A stretch of DNA of 64,000 bases from Megaustenia siamemsis (GCA_032433765.1 JAVIAB010000046.1:60423388-60487387), one strand, 5' to 3'. Counted from the first letter of the stretch, positions 15,001-30,000 are shown. Numbers and translations: made by a program. Notes: a model not told the origin generated them from the letters alone.

Positions 15001-18000
15001 AGGCGGGTACAGTCGGTCAATGTCCTTCTATGTTGGTAGAGTAAGTCAATGTCCTTCTAGGTGGGTGCAGTCGGTCAATGTCCTTCTAGGTGGGTACAGT
15101 CGGTCAATGTCCTTCTAAGTTGGTAGAGTCGGTCAATGTCCTTCTAGGCGGGTGCAGTCGGTCAATGTCCTTCTAGGTGGGTACAGTCGGTCAATGTCCT
15201 TCTATGTTGGTAGAGTCGGTCAATGTCCTTCTAGGTGGGTACAGTCGGTCAATGTCCTTCTATGTTGGTAGAGTCGGTCAATGTCCTTCTGGGCGGGTGC
15301 AGTCGGTCAATGTCCTTCTATGTGGGTACAGTCGGTCAATGTCCTTCTATCTTGGTAGAGTCGGTCAATGTCCTTCCAGGCGGTGCAGTCGGTCAATGTC
15401 CTTCTATGTTGGTAGAGTCGGTCAATGTCCTTCTAGGCGGTGCAGTCGGTCAATGTCCTTCTAGGTGGGTACAGTCGGTCAATGTCCTTCTATGTTGGTA
15501 GAGTCGGTCAATGTCCTTCTATGTTGGTAGAGTCGGTCAATGTCCTTCTAGGCGGGTGCAGTCGGTCAATGTCCTTCTAGGTGGGTACAGTCGGTCAATG
15601 TCCTTCTAGGTGGGTACAGTCGGTCAATGTCCTTCTATTTTGGTAGAGTCGGTCAATGTCCTTCTAGGCGGTGCAGTCGGTCAATGTCCTTCTATGTTGG
15701 TAGAGTCGGTCAATGTCCTTCTAGGCGGTGCAGTCGGTCAATGTCCTTCTAGGTGGGTACAGTCGGTCAATGTCCTTCTATGTTGGTAGAGTCGGTCAAT
15801 GTCCTTCTAGTTGGTAGAGTCGGTCAATGTCCTTCTAGGCGGGTGCAGTCGGTCAATGTCCTTCTAGGTCAGTCGGTCAATGTCCTTCTATGTTGGTAGA
15901 GTCGGTCAATGTCCTTCTAGGCGGTGCAGTCGGTCAATGTCCTTCTATGTGGTAGAGTCGGTCAATGTCCTTCTAGGCGGTGCAGTCGGTCAATGTCCTT
16001 CTAGGTGGGTACAGTCGGTCAATGTCCTTCTATTTTGGTAGAGTCGGTCAATGTCCTTCTAGGCGGTGCAGTCGGTCAATGTCCTTCTATGTTGGTAGAG
16101 TCGGTCAATGTCCTTCTAGGCGGTGCAGTCGGTCAATGTCCTTCTAGGTGGGTACAGTCGGTCAATGTCCTTCAGTTGGTAGAGTCGGTCAATGTCCTTC
16201 TAGGCGGTGCAGTCGGTCAATGTCCTTCTATGTTGGTAGAGTCGGTCAATGTCCTTCTAGGCGGTGCAGTCGGTCAATGTCCTTCTATGTTGGTAGAGTC
16301 GGTCAATGTCCTTCTAGGCGGTGCAGTCGGTCAATGTCCTTCTAGGTGGGTACAGTCGGTCAATGTCCTTCTAGTAGAGTCGGTCAATGTCCTTCTAGGC
16401 GGGTGCAGTCGGTCAATGTCCTTCTAGTTGGTAAAGTCGGTCAATGTCCTTCTAGGCGGGTACAGTCGGTCAATGTCCTTCTATGTTGGTAGAGTCGGTC
16501 AGTGTCCTTCTAGGCGGTACAGTCGGTCAATGTCCTTCTAGGCGGGTACAGTCGGTCAATGTCCTTCTAAGGCGGGTACAGTCGGTCAATGTCCTTCTAG
16601 GTGGGTACAGTCGGTCAATGTCCTTCTATGTTGGTAGAGTCGGTCAATGTCCTTCTAGGCGAGTACAGTCGGTCAATGTCCTTCTATGTTGGTAGAGTCG
16701 GTCAGTGTCTTCTAGGCGGGTACAGTCGGTCAGTGTCCTTCTAGGCGGGTGCAGTCGGTCAATGTCCTTCTATGTTGGTAGAGTCGGTCAATGTCCTTCT
16801 AGGCGGGTGCTGTCGGTCAATGTCCTTCTATATTTGTAGAGTCGGTCAGTGTCCTTCTAGGCGGGTACAGTCGGTCAATGTCCTTCTAGGCGAGTACAGT
16901 CGGTCAATGTCCTTCTATGTTGGTAGAGTCGGTCAATGTCCTTCTATGTTGGTAGAGTCGGTCAATGTCCTTCTAGGCGGGTACAGTCGGTCAATGTCCT
17001 TCTATGTTGGTAGAGTCGGTCAATGTCCTTCTATGTTGGTAGAGTCGGTCAATGTCCTTCTAGGTGGGTACAGTCGGTCAATGTCCTTCTATGTTGGTAG
17101 AGTCGGTCAATGTCCTTCTAGGCGGTGCAGTCGGTCAATGTCCTTCTATGTTGGTAGAGTCGGTCAATGTCCTTCTAGGCGGTGCAGTCGGTCAATGTCC
17201 TTCTAGGTGGGTACAGTCGGTCAATGTCCTTCTATGTTGGTAGAGTCGGTCAATGTCCTTCTATGTTGGTAGAGTCGGTCAATGTCCTTCTAGGCGGGTG
17301 CAGTCGGTCAATGTCCTTCTAGGTGGGTACAGTCGGTCAATGTCCTTCTAGGTGGGTACAGTCGGTCAATGTCCTTCTATTTTGGTAGAGTCGGTCAATG
17401 TCCTTCTAGGCGGTGCAGTCGGTCAATGTCCTTCTATGTTGGTAGAGTCGGTCAATGTCCTTCTAGGCGGTGCAGTCGGTCAATGTCCTTCTAGGTGGGT
17501 ACAGTCGGTCAATGTCCTTCTATGTTGGTAGAGTCGGTCAATGTCCTTCTAGGCGGTGCAGTCGGTCAATGTCCTTCTATGCTGGTAGAGTCGGTCAATG
17601 TCCTTCTAGGCGGTGCAGTCGGTCAATGTCCTTCTATGTTGGTAGAGTCGGTCAATGTCCTTCTAGGCGGTGCAGTCGGTCAATGTCCTTCTAGGTGGGT
17701 ACAGTCGGTCAATGTCCTTCTAAGTTGGTAGAGTCGGTCAATGTCCTTCTAGGCGGGTGCAGTCGGTCAATGTCCTTCTAGTTGGGTAAAGTCGGTCAAT
17801 GTCCTTCTAGGCGGGTACATTCGGTCAATGTCCTTCTATGTTGGTAGAATCGGTCAGTGTCCTTCTAGGCGAGTACAGTCGGTCAATGTCCTTCTAGGCG
17901 GGTACAGTCGGTCAATGTCCTTCTATGTTGGTACAGTCGGTCAATGTCCTTCTAGGTGGGTACACGTCGGTCAATGTCCTTCTATGTTGGTAGAGTCGGT

Positions 18001-21000
18001 CAATGTCCTTCTAGGCGGGTACAGTCGGTCAATGTCCTTCTATGTTGGTAGAGTCGGTCAGTGTCCTTCTAGGCGAGTACAGTCGGTCAATGTCCTTCTA
18101 GGTGGGTACAGTCGGTCAATGTCCTTCTATGTTGGTAGAGTCGGTCAATGTCCTTCTAGGCGGTACAGTCGGTCAATGTCCTTCTAGGCGGGTACAGTCG
18201 GTCAATGTCATTCTAGGCGGGTACAGTCGGTCAATGTCCTTCTATGTTGCTAGAGTCGGTCAGTGTCCTTCTAGGCGAGTACAGTCGGTCAATGTCCTTC
18301 TATGTTGGTAGAGACGGTCAGTGTCTTCTAGGCGGGTACAGTCGGTCAATGTCCTTCTATGTTGGTAGAGTCGGTCAATGTCCTTCTAGGCGGGTGCTGT
18401 CGGTCAATGTCCTTATATATTTGTAGAGTCGGTCAGTGTCCTTCTAGGCGGGTACAGTCGGTCAATGTCCTTCTAGGCGAGTACAGTCGGTCAATGTCCT
18501 TCTATGTTGGTAGAGTCGGTCAGTGTCCTTCTAGGCGGGTACAGTCGGTCAATGTCCTTCTAGGCGAGTACAGTCGGTCAATGTCCTTCTATGTTGGTAG
18601 AGTCGGTCAGTGTCCTTCTAGGCGGGTGCAGTCGGTCAATGTCCTTCTATGTTGGTAGAGTAAGTCAATGTCCTTCTAGGCGGGTACAGTCGGTCAATGT
18701 CCTTCTATGTTGGTAGAGTCGGTCAGTGTCCTTCTAGGCGGGTGCAGTCGGTCAATGTCCTTCTATGTTGGTAGAGTAAGTCAATGTCCTTCTAGGTGGG
18801 TGCAGTCGGTCAATGTCCTTCTAGTGGGTACAGTCGGTCAATGTCCTTCTAAGTTGGTAGAGTCGGTCAATGTCCTTCTAGGCGGGTACAGTCGGTCAAT
18901 GTCCTTCTAGGTGGGTACAGTCGGTCAATGTCCTTCTATGTTGGTAGAGTCGGTCAATGTCCTTCTAGGTGGGTACAGTCGGTCAATGTCCTTCTATGTT
19001 GGTAGAGTCGGTCAATGTCCTTCTGGGCGGGTGCAGTCGGTCAATGTCCTTCTATGTGGGTACAGTCGGTCAATGTCCTTCTATCTTGGTAGAGTCGGTC
19101 AATGTCCTTCTAGGCGGTGCAGTCGGTCAATGTCCTTCTATGTTGGTAGAGTCGGTCAATGTCCTTCTAGGCGGTGCAGTCGGTCAATGTCCTTCTAGGT
19201 GGGTACAGTCGGTCAATGTCCTTCTATGTTGGTAGAGTCGGTCAATGTCCTTCTATGTTGGTAGAGTCGGTCAATGTCCTTCTAGGCGGGTGCAGTCGGT
19301 CAATGTCCTTCTAGGTGGGTACAGTCGGTCAATGTCCTTCTAGGTGGGTACAGTCGGTCAATGTCCTTCTATTTTGGTAGAGTCGGTCAATGTCCTTCTA
19401 GGCGGTGCAGTCGGTCAATGTCCTTCTATGTTGGTAGAGTCGGTCAATGTCCTTCTAGGCGGTGCAGTCGGTCAATGTCCTTCTAGGTGGGTACAGTCGG
19501 TCAATGTCCTTCTATGTTGGTAGAGTCGGTCAATGTCCTTCTATGTTGGTAGAGTCGGTCAATGTCCTTCTAGGCGGTGCAGTCGGTCAATGTCCTTCTA
19601 TGTTGGTAGAGTCGGTCAATGTCCTTCTAGGCGGTGCAGTCGGTCAATGTCCTTCTAGGTGGGTACAGTCGGTCAATGTCCTTCTATGTTGGTGAGTCGG
19701 TCAATGTCCTTCTAGGCGGTGCAGTCGGTCAATGTCCTTCTATGCTGGTAGAGTCGGTCAATGTCCTTCTAGGCGGTGCAGTCGGTCAATGTCCTTCTAT
19801 GTTGGTAGAGTCGGTCAATGTCCTTCTAGGCGGTGCAGTCGGTCAATGTCCTTCTAGGTGGGTACAGTCGGTCAATGTCCTTCTAAGTTGGTAGAGTCGG
19901 TCAATGTCCTTCTAGGCGGGTGCAGTCGGTCAATGTCCTTCTAGTTGGGTAAAGTCGGTCAATGTCCTTCTAGGCGGGTACAGTCGGTCAATGTCCTTCT
20001 ATGTTGGTAGAATCGGTCAGTGTCCTTCTAGGCGAGTACAGTCGGTCAATGTCCTTCTAGGCGGGTACAGTCGGTCAATGTCCTTCTAAGCGGGTACAGT
20101 CGGTCAATGTCCTTCTAGGTGGGTACACGGTCAATGTCCTTCTATGTTGGTAGAGTCGGTCAATGTCCTTCTAGGCGGGTACAGTCGGTCAATGTCCTTC
20201 TATGTTGGTAGAGTCGGTCAGTGTCCTTCTAGGCGAGTACAGTCGGTCAATGTCCTTCTAGGTGGGTACAGTCGGTCAATGTCCTTCTATGTTGGTAGAG
20301 TCGGTCAATGTCCTTCTAGGCGGTACAGTCGGTCAATGTCCTTCTAGGCGGGTACAGTCGGTCAATGTCCTTCTAGGCGGGTACAGTCGGTCAATGTCCT
20401 TCTATGTTGCTAGAGTCGGTCAGTGTCCTTCTAGGCGAGTACAGTCGGTCAATGTCCTTCTATGTTGGTAGAGTCGGTCAGTGTCCTTCTTGGCGGGTAC
20501 AGTCGGTCAATGTCCTTCTAGGCGGGTGCAGTCGGTCAATGTCCTTCTATGTTGGTAGAGTCGGTCAATGTCCTTCTAGGCGGGTGCAGTCGGTCAATGT
20601 CCTTCTATATTTGTAGAGTCGGTCAGTGTCCTTCTAGGCGGGTACAGTCGGTCAATGTCCTTCTAGGCGAGTACAGTCGGTCAATGTCCTTCTATGTTGG
20701 TAGAGTCGGTCAGTGTCCTTCTAGGCGGGTACAGTCGGTCAATGTCCTTCTAGGCGAGTACAGTCGGTCAATGTCCTTCTATGTTGGTAGAGTCGGTCAG
20801 TGTCCTTCTAGGCGGGTGCAGTCGGTCAATGTCCTTCTATGTTGGTAGAGTCGGTCAATGTCCTTCTAGGCGGGTACAGTCGGTCAATGTCCTTCTATGT
20901 TGGTAGAGTCGGTCATGTCCTTCTAGGCGGGTACAGTCGGTCAATGTCCTTCTATGTTGGTAGAGTCGGTCAATGTCCTTCTAGGTGGGTGCAGTCGGTC

Positions 21001-24000
21001 AATGTCCTTCTAGGTGGGTACAGTCGGTCAATGTCCTTCTAAGTTGGTAGAGTCGGTCAATGTCCTTCTAGGCGGGTGCAGTCGGTCAATGTCCTTCTAT
21101 GTTGCTAGAGTCGGTCAGTGTCCTTCTAGGCGAGTACTGTCGGTCAATGTCCTTCTATGTTGGTAGAGTCGGTCAGTGTCTTCTAGGCGGGTACAGTCGG
21201 TCAATGTCCTTCTAGGCGGGTGCAGTCGGTCAATGTCCTTCTATGTTGGTAGAGTCGGTCAATGTCCTTCTAGGCGGGTGCTGTCGGTCAATGTCCTTAT
21301 ATATTTGTAGAGTCGGTCAGTGTCCTTCTAGGCGGGTACAGTCGGTCAATGTCCTTCTAGGCGAGTACAGTCGGTCAATGTCCTTCTATGTTGGTAGAGT
21401 CGGTCAGTGCCTTCTAGGCGGGTACAGTCGGTCAATGTCCTTCTAGGCGAGTACAGTCGGTCAATGTCCTTCTATGTTGGTAGAGTCGGTCAGTGTCCTT
21501 CTAGGCGGGTGCAGTCGGTCAATGTCCTTCTATGTTGGTAGAGTCGTCAATGTCCTTCTAGGCGGGTACAGTCGGTCAATGTCCTTCTATGTTGGTAGAG
21601 TCGGTCAGTGTCCTTCTAGGCGGGTGCAGTCGGTCAATGTCCTTCTATGTTGGTAGAGTCGGTCAATGTCCTTCTAGGTGGGTGCAGTCGGTCAATGTCC
21701 TTCTAGGTGGGTACAGTCGGTCAATGTCCTTCTAAGTTGGTAGAGTCGGTCAATGTCCTTCTAGGCGGGTGCAGTCGGTCAATGTCCTTCTAGGTGGGTA
21801 CAGTCGGTCAATGTCCTTCTATGTTGGTAGAGTCGGTCAATGTCCTTCTAGGTGGTACAGTCGGTCAATGTCCTTCTATGTTGGTAGAGTCGGTCAATGT
21901 CCTTCTGGCGGGTGCAGTCGGTCAATGTCCTTCTATGTGGGTACAGTCGGTCAATGTCCTTCTATCTTGGTAGAGTCGGTCAATGTCCTTCTAGGCGGTG
22001 CAGTCGGTCAATGTCCTTCTATGTTGGTAGAGTCGGTCAATGTCCTTCTAGGCGGTGCAGTCGGTCAATGTCCTTCTAGGTGGGTACAGTCGGTCAATGT
22101 CCTTCTATGTTGGTAGAGTCGGTCAATGTCCTTCTATGTTGGTAGAGTCGGTCAATGTCCTTCTAGGCGGGTGCAGTCGGTCAATGTCCTTCTAGGTGGG
22201 TACAGTCGGTCAATGTCCTTCTAGGTGGGTACAGTCGGTCAATGTCCTTCTATTTTGGTAGAGTCGGTCAATGTCCTTCTAGGCGGTGCAGTCGGTCAAT
22301 GTCCTTCTATGTTGGTAGAGTCGGTCAATGTCCTTCTAGGCGGTGCAGTCGGTCAATGTCCTTCTAGGTGGGTACAGTCGGTCAATGTCCTTCTATGTTG
22401 GTAGAGTCGGTCAATGTCCTTCTAGGCGGTGCAGTCGGTCAATGTCCTTCTATGCTGGTAGAGTCGGTCAATGTCCTTCTAGGCGGTGCAGTCGGTCAAT
22501 GTCCTTCTATGTTGGTAGAGTCGGTCAATGTCCTTCTAGGCGGTGCAGTCGGTCAATGTCCTTCTAGGTGGGTACAGTCGGTCAATGTCCTTCTAAGTTG
22601 GTAGAGTCGGTCAATGTCCTTCTAGGCGGGTGCAGTCGGTCAATGTCCTTCTAGTTGGGTAAGTCGGTCAATGTCCTTCTAGGCGGGTACAGTCGGTCAA
22701 TGTCCTTCTATGTTGGTAGAGTCGGTCAGTGTCCTTCTAGGCGGTACAGTCGGTCAATGTCCTTCTAGGCGGGTACAGTCGGTCAATGTCCTTCTAAGCG
22801 GGTACAGTCGGTCAATGTCCTTCTAGGTGGGTACAGTCGCGGTCAATGTCCTTCTATGTTGCTAGAGTCGGTCAGTGTCCTTCTAGGCGAGTACTGTCGG
22901 TCAATGTCCTTCTATGTTGGTAGAGACGGTCAGTGTCTTCTAGGCGGGTACAGTCGGTCAGTGTCCTTCTAGGCGGGTGCAGTCGGTCAATGTCCTTCTA
23001 TGTTGGTAGAGTCGGTCAATGTCCTTCTAGGCGGTTGCTGTCGGTCAATGTCCTTATATATTTGTAGAGTCGGTCAGTGTCCTTCTAGGCGGGTACAGTC
23101 GGTCAATGTCCTTCTAGGCGAGTACAGTCGGTCAATGTCCTTCTATGTTGGTAGAGTCGGTCAGTGCCCTTCTAGGCGGGTACAGTCGGTCAATGTCCTT
23201 CTAGGCGAGTACAGTCGGTCAATGTCCTTCTATGTTGGTAGAGTCGGTCAGTGTCCTTCTAGGCGGGTGCAGTCGGTCAATGTCCTTCTATGTTGGTAGA
23301 GTAAGTCAATGTCCTTCTAGGCGGGTACAGTCGGTCAATGTCCTTCTATGTTGGTAGAGTCGGTCAGTGTCCTTCTAGGCGGGTGCAGTCGGTCAATGTC
23401 CTTCTATGTTGGTAGAGTAAGTCAATGTCCTTCTAGGTGGGTGCAGTCGGTCAATGTCCTTCTAGGTGGGTACAGTCGGTCAATGTCCTTCTAAGTTGGT
23501 AGAGTCGGTCAATGTCCTTCTAGGCGGGTGCAGTCGGTCAATGTCCTTCCAGGTGGGTACAGTCGGTCAATGTCCTTCTATGTTGGTAGAGTCGGTCAAT
23601 GTCCTTCTAGGTGGGTACAGTCGGTCAATGTCCTTCTATGTTGGTAGAGTCGGTCAATGTCCTTCTGGGCGGGTGCAGTCGGTCAATGTCCTTCTATGTG
23701 GGTACAGTCGGTCAATGTCCTTCTATCTTGGTAGAGTCGGTCAATGTCCTTCTAGGCGGTGCAGTCGGTCAATGTCCTTCTATGTTGGTAGAGTCGGTCA
23801 ATGTCCTTCTAGGCGGTGCAGTCGGTCAATGTCCTTCTAGGTGGGTACAGTCGGTCAATGTCCTTCTATGTTGGTAGAGTCGGTCAATGTCCTTCTATGT
23901 TGGTAGAGTCGGTCAATGTCCTTCTAGGCGGGTGCAGTCGGTCAATGTCCTTCTAGGTGGGTACAGTCGGTCAATGTCCTTCTAGGTGGGTACAGTCGGT

Positions 24001-27000
24001 CAATGTCCTTCTATTTTGGTAGAGTCGGTCAATGTCCTTCTAGGCGGTGCAGTCGGTCAATGTCCTTCTATGTTGGTAGAGTCGGTCAATGTCCTTCTAG
24101 GCGGTGCAGTCGGTCAATGTCCTTCTAGGTGGGTACAGTCGGTCAATGTCCTTCTATGTTGGTAGAGTCGGTCAATGTCCTTCTAGGCGGTGCAGTCGGT
24201 CAATGTCCTTCTATGCTGGTAGAGTAGGTCAATGTCCTTCTAGGCGGTGCAGTCGGTCAATGTCCTTCTATGTTGGTAGAGTCGGTCAATGTCCTTCTAG
24301 GCGGTGCAGTCGGTCAATGTCCTTCTAGGTGGGTACAGTCGGTCAATGTCCTTCTAAGTTGGTAGAGTCGGTCAATGTCCTTCTAGGCGGGTGCAGTCGG
24401 TCAATGTCCTTCTAGTTGGGTAAAGTCGGTCAATGTCCTTCTAGGCGGGTACATTCGGTCAATGTCCTTCTATGTTGGTAGAATCGGTCAGTGTCCTTCT
24501 AGGCGAGTACAGTCGGTCAATGTCCTTCTAGGCGGGTACAGTCGGTCAATGTCCTTCTAAGCGGGTACAGTCGGTCAATGTCCTTCTAGGTGGGTACACG
24601 CGGTCAATGTCCTTCTATGTTGGTAGAGTCGGTCAATGTCCTTCTAGGCGGGTACAGTCGGTCAATGTCCTTCTATGTTGGTAGAGTCGGTCAGTGTCCT
24701 TCTAGGCGAGTACAGTCGGTCAATGTCCTTCTAGGTGGGTACAGTCGGTCAATGTCCTTCTATGTTGGTAGAGTCGGTCAATGTCCTTCTAGGCGGTACA
24801 GTCGGTCAATGTCCTTCTAGGCGGGTACAGTCGGTCAATGCCATTCTAGGCGGGTACAGTCGGTCAATGTCCTTCTATGTTGCTAGAGTCGGTCAGTGTC
24901 CTTCTAGGCGAGTACAGTCGGTCAATGTCCTTCTATGTTGGTAGAGACGGTCAGTGTCTTCTAGGCGGGTACAGTCGGTCAGTGTCCTTCTAGGCGGGTG
25001 CAGTCGGTCAATGTCCTTCTATGTTGGTAGAGTCGGTCAATGTCCTTCTAGGCGGGTGCTGTCGGTCAATGTCCTTATATATTTGTAGAGTCGGTCAGTG
25101 TCCTTCTAGGCGGGTACAGTCGGTCAATGTCCTTCTAGGCGAGTACAGTCGGTCAATGTCCTTCTATGTTGGTAGAGTCGGTTAGTGCCCTTCTAGGCGG
25201 GTACAGTCGGTCAATGTCCTTCTAGGCGAGTACAGTCGGTCAATGTCCTTCTATGTTGGTAGAGTCGGTCAGTGTCCTTCTAGGCGGGTGCAGTCGGTCA
25301 ATGTCCTTCTATGTTGGTAGAGTAAGTCAATGTCCTTCTAGGCGGGTACAGTCGGTCAATGTCCTTCTATGTTGGTAGAGTCGGTCAGTGTCCTTCTAGG
25401 CGGGTACAGTCGGTCAATGTCCTTCTATGTTGGTAGAGTAAGTCAATGTCCTTCTAGGTGGGTGCAGTCGGTCAATGTCCTTCTAGGTGGGTACAGTCGG
25501 TCAATGTCCTTCTAAGTTGGTAGAGTCGGTCAATGTCCTTCTAGGCGGGTGCAGTCGGTCAATGTCCTTCTAGGTGGGTACAGTCGGTCAATGTCCTTCT
25601 ATGTTGGTAGAGTCGGTCAATGTCCTTCTAGGTGGGTACAGTCGGTCAATGTCCTTCTATGTTGGTAGAGTCGGTCAATGTCCTTCTGGGCGGGTGCAGT
25701 CGGTCAATGTCCTTCTATGTGGGTACAGTCGGTCAATGTCCTTCTATCTTGGTAGAGTCGGTCAATGTCCTTCTAGGCGGTGCAGTCGGTCAATGTCCTT
25801 CTATGTTGGTAGAGTCGGTCAATGTCCTTCTAGGCGGTGCAGTCGGTCAATGTCCTTCTAGGTGGGTACAGTCGGTCAATGTCCTTCTATGTTGGTAGAG
25901 TCGGTCAATGTCCTTCTATGTTGGTAGAGTCGGTCAATGTCCTTCTAGGCGGGTGCAGTCGGTCAATGTCCTTCTAGGTGGGTACAGTCGGTCAATGTCC
26001 TTCTAGGTGGGTACAGTCGGTCAATGTCCTTCTATTTTGGTAGAGTCGGTCAATGTCCTTCTAGGCGGTGCAGTCGGTCAATGTCCTTCTATGTTGGTAG
26101 AGTCGGTCAATGTCCTTCTAGGCGGTGCAGTCGGTCAATGTCCTTCTAGGTGGGTACAGTCGGTCAATGTCCTTCTATGTTGGTAGAGTCGGTCAATGTC
26201 CTTCTATGTTGGTAGAGTCGGTCAATGTCCTTCTAGGCGGTGCAGTCGGTCAATGTCCTTCTATGTTGGTAGAGTCGGTCAATGTCCTTCTAGGCGGTGC
26301 AGTCGGTCAATGTCCTTCTAGGTGGGTACAGTCGGTCAATGTCCTTCTATGTTGGTAGAGTCGGTCAATGTCCTTCTAGGCGGTGCAGTCGGTCAATGTC
26401 CTTCTATGTGGTAGAGTCGGTCAATGTCCTTCTAGGCGGTGCAGTCGGTCAATGTCCTTCTATGTTGGTAGAGTCGGTCAATGTCCTTCTAGGCGGTGCA
26501 GTCGGTCAATGTCCTTCTAGGTGGGTACAGTCGGTCAATGTCCTTCTAAGTTGGTAGAGTCGGTCAATGTCCTTCTAGGCGGGTGCAGTCGGTCAATGTC
26601 CTTCTAGTTGGTAGAGTCGGTCAATGTCCTTCTAGGCGGGTACAGTCGGTCAATGTCCTTCTATGTTGGTAGAGTCGGTCAGTGTCCTTCTAGGCGAGTA
26701 CAGTCGGTCAATGTCCTTCTAGGCGGGTACAGTCGGTCAATGTCCTTCTAAGCGGGTACAGTCGGTCAATGTCCTTCTAGGTGGGTACAGTCGGTCAATG
26801 TCCTTCTATGTTGGTAGAGTCGGTCAATGTCCTTCTAGGCGGGTACAGTCGGTCAATGTCCTTCTATGTTGGTAGAGTCGGTCAGTGTCCTTCTAGGCGA
26901 GTACAGTCGGTCAATGTCCTTCTAGGTGGGTACAGTCGGTCAATGTCCTTCTATGTTGGTAGAGTCGGTCAATGTCCTTCTAGGCGGTACAGTCGGTCAA

Positions 27001-30000
27001 TGTCCTTCTAGGCGGGTACAGTCGGTCAATGTCCTTCTAGGCGGGTAAGTCGGTCAATGTCCTTCTATGTTGGTAGAGTCGGTCAATGTCCTTCTAGGCG
27101 AGTACAGTCGGTCAATGTCCTTCTATGTTGGTAGAGTCGGTCAGTGTCCTTCTAGGCGGGTGCAGTCGGTCAATGTCCTTCTATGTTGGTAGAGTCGGTC
27201 AATGTCCTTCTAGTGGGTGCAGTCGGTCAATGTCCTTCTAGGTGGGTACAGTCGGTCAATGTCCTTCTAAGTTGGTAGAGTCGGTCAATGTCCTTCTAGG
27301 CGGGTGCAGTCGGTCAATGTCCTTCTAGGTGGGTACAGTCGGTCAATGTCCTTCTATGTTGGTAGAGTCGGTCAATGTCCTTCTAGGTGGGTACAGTCGG
27401 TCAATGTCCTTCTATGTTGGTAGAGTCGGTCAATGTCCTTCTAGGCGGGTGCAGTCGGTCAATGTCCTTCTATGTGGGTACAGTCGGTCAATGTCCTTCT
27501 ATCTTGGTAGAGTCGGTCAATGTCCTTCTAGGCGGTGCAGTCGGTCAATGTCCTTCTATGTTGGTAGAGTCGGTCAATGTCCTTCTAGGCGGTGCAGTCG
27601 GTCAATGTCCTTCTAGGTGGGTACAGTCGGTCAATGTCCTTCTATGTTGGTAGAGTCGGTCAATGTCCTTCTATGTTGGTAGAGTCGGTCAATGTCCTTC
27701 TAGGCGGGTGCAGTCGGTCAATGTCCTTCTAGGTGGGTACAGTCGGTCAATGTCCTTCTAGGTGGGTACAGTCGGTCAATGTCCTTCTATTTTGGTAGAG
27801 TCGGTCAATGTCCTTCTAGGCGGTGCAGTCGGTCAATGTCCTTCTATGTTGGTAGAGTCGGTCAATGTCCTTCTAGGCGGTGCAGTCGGTCAATGTCCTT
27901 CTAGGTGGGTACAGTCGGTCAATGTCCTTCTATGTTGGTAGAGTCGGTCAATGTCCTTCTAGGCGGTGCAGTCGGTCAATGTCCTTCTATGCTGGTAGAG
28001 TCGGTCAATGTCCTTCTAGGCGGTGCAGTCGGTCAATGTCCTTCTATGTTGGTAGAGTCGGTCAATGTCCTTCTAGGCGGTGCAGTCGGTCAATGTCCTT
28101 CTAGGTGGGTACAGTCGGTCAATGTCCTTCTAAGTTGGTAGAGTCGGTCAATGTCCTTCTAGGCGGGTGCAGTCGGTCAATGTCCTTCTAGTTGGGTAAA
28201 GTCGGTCAATGTCCTTCTAGGCGGGTACATTCGGTCAATGTCCTTCTATGTTGGTAGAATCGGTCAGTGTCCTTCTAGGCGAGTACAGTCGGTCAATGTC
28301 CTTCTAGGCGGGTACAGTCGGTCAATGTCCTTCTAAGCGGGTACAGTCGGTCAATGTCCTTCTAGGTGGGTACAGCGGTCAATGTCCTTCTATGTTGGTA
28401 GAGTCGGTCAATGTCCTTCTAGGCGGTACAGTCGGTCAATGTCCTTCTATGTTGGTAGAGTCGGTCAGTGTCCTTCTAGGCGGTACAGTCGGTCAATGTC
28501 CTTCTAGGTGGGTACAGTCGGTCAATGTCCTTCTATGTTGGTAGAGTCGGTCAATGTCCTTCTAGGCGGTACAGTCGGTCAATGTCCTTCTAGGCGGGTA
28601 CAGTCGGTCAATGTCCTTCTAGGCGGGTACAGTCGGTCAATGTCCTTCTATGTTGCTAGAGTCGGTCAGTGTCCTTCTAGGCGAGTACAGTCGGTCAATG
28701 TCCTTCTATGTTGGTAGAGTCGGTCAGTGTCTTCTAGGCGGGTACAGTCGGTCAGTGTCCTTCTAGGCGGGTGCAGTCGGTCAATGTCCTTCTATGTTGG
28801 TAGAGTCGGTCAATGTCCTTCTAGGCGGGTGCTGTCGGTCAATGTCCTTATATATTTGTAGAGTCGGTCAGTGTCCTTCTAGGCGGGTACAGTCGGTCAA
28901 TGTCCTTCTAGGCGAGTACAGTCGGTCAATGTCCTTCTATGTTGGTAGAGTCGGTCAGTGTCCTTCTAGGCGGGTACAGTCGGTCAATGTCCTTCTAGGC
29001 GAGTACAGTCGGTCAATGTCCTTCTATGTTGGTAGAGTCGGTCAGTCCTTCTAGGCGGGTGCAGTCGGTCAATGTCCTTCTATGTTGGTAGAGTAAGTCA
29101 ATGTCCTTCTAGGCGGGTACAGTCGGTCAATGTCCTTCTATGTTGGTAGAGTCGGTCAGTGTCCTTCTAGGCGGGTACAGTCGGTCAATGTCCTTCTATG
29201 TTGGTAGAGTAAGTCAATGTCCTTCTAGGTGGGTGCAGTCGGTCAATGTCCTTCTAGGTGGGTACAGTCGGTCAATGTCCTTCTAAGTTGGTAGAGTCGG
29301 TCAATGTCCTTCTAGGCGGGTGCAGTCGGTCAATGTCCTTCTAGGTGGGTACAGTCGGTCAATGTCCTTCTATGTTGGTAGAGTCGGTCAATGTCCTTCT
29401 AGGTGGGTACAGTCGGTCAATGTCCTTCTATGTTGGTAGAGTCGGTCAATGTCCTTCTGGCGGGTGCAGTCGGTCAATGTCCTTCTATGTGGGTACAGTC
29501 GGTCAATGTCCTTCTATCTTGGTAGAGTCGGTCAATGTCCTTCTAGGCGGTGCAGTCGGTCAATGTCCTTCTATGTTGGTAGAGTCGGTCAATGTCCTTC
29601 TAGGCGGTGCAGTCGGTCAATGTCCTTCTAGGTGGGTACAGTCGGTCAATGTCCTTCTATGTTGGTAGAGTCGGTCAATGTCCTTCTATGTTGGTAGAGT
29701 CGGTCAATGTCCTTCTAGGCGGGTGCAGTCGGTCAATGTCCTTCTAGGTGGGTACAGTCGGTCAATGTCCTTCTAGGTGGGTACAGTCGGTCAATGTCCT
29801 TCTATTTGGTAGAGTCGGTCAATGTCCTTCTAGGCGGTGCAGTCGGTCAATGTCCTTCTATGTTGGTAGAGTCGGTCAATGTCCTTCTAGGCGGTGCAGT
29901 CGGTCAATGTCCTTCTAGGTGGGTACAGTCGGTCAATGTCCTTCTATGTTGGTAGAGTCGGTCAATGTCCTTCTATGTTGGTAGAGTCGGTCAATGTCCT

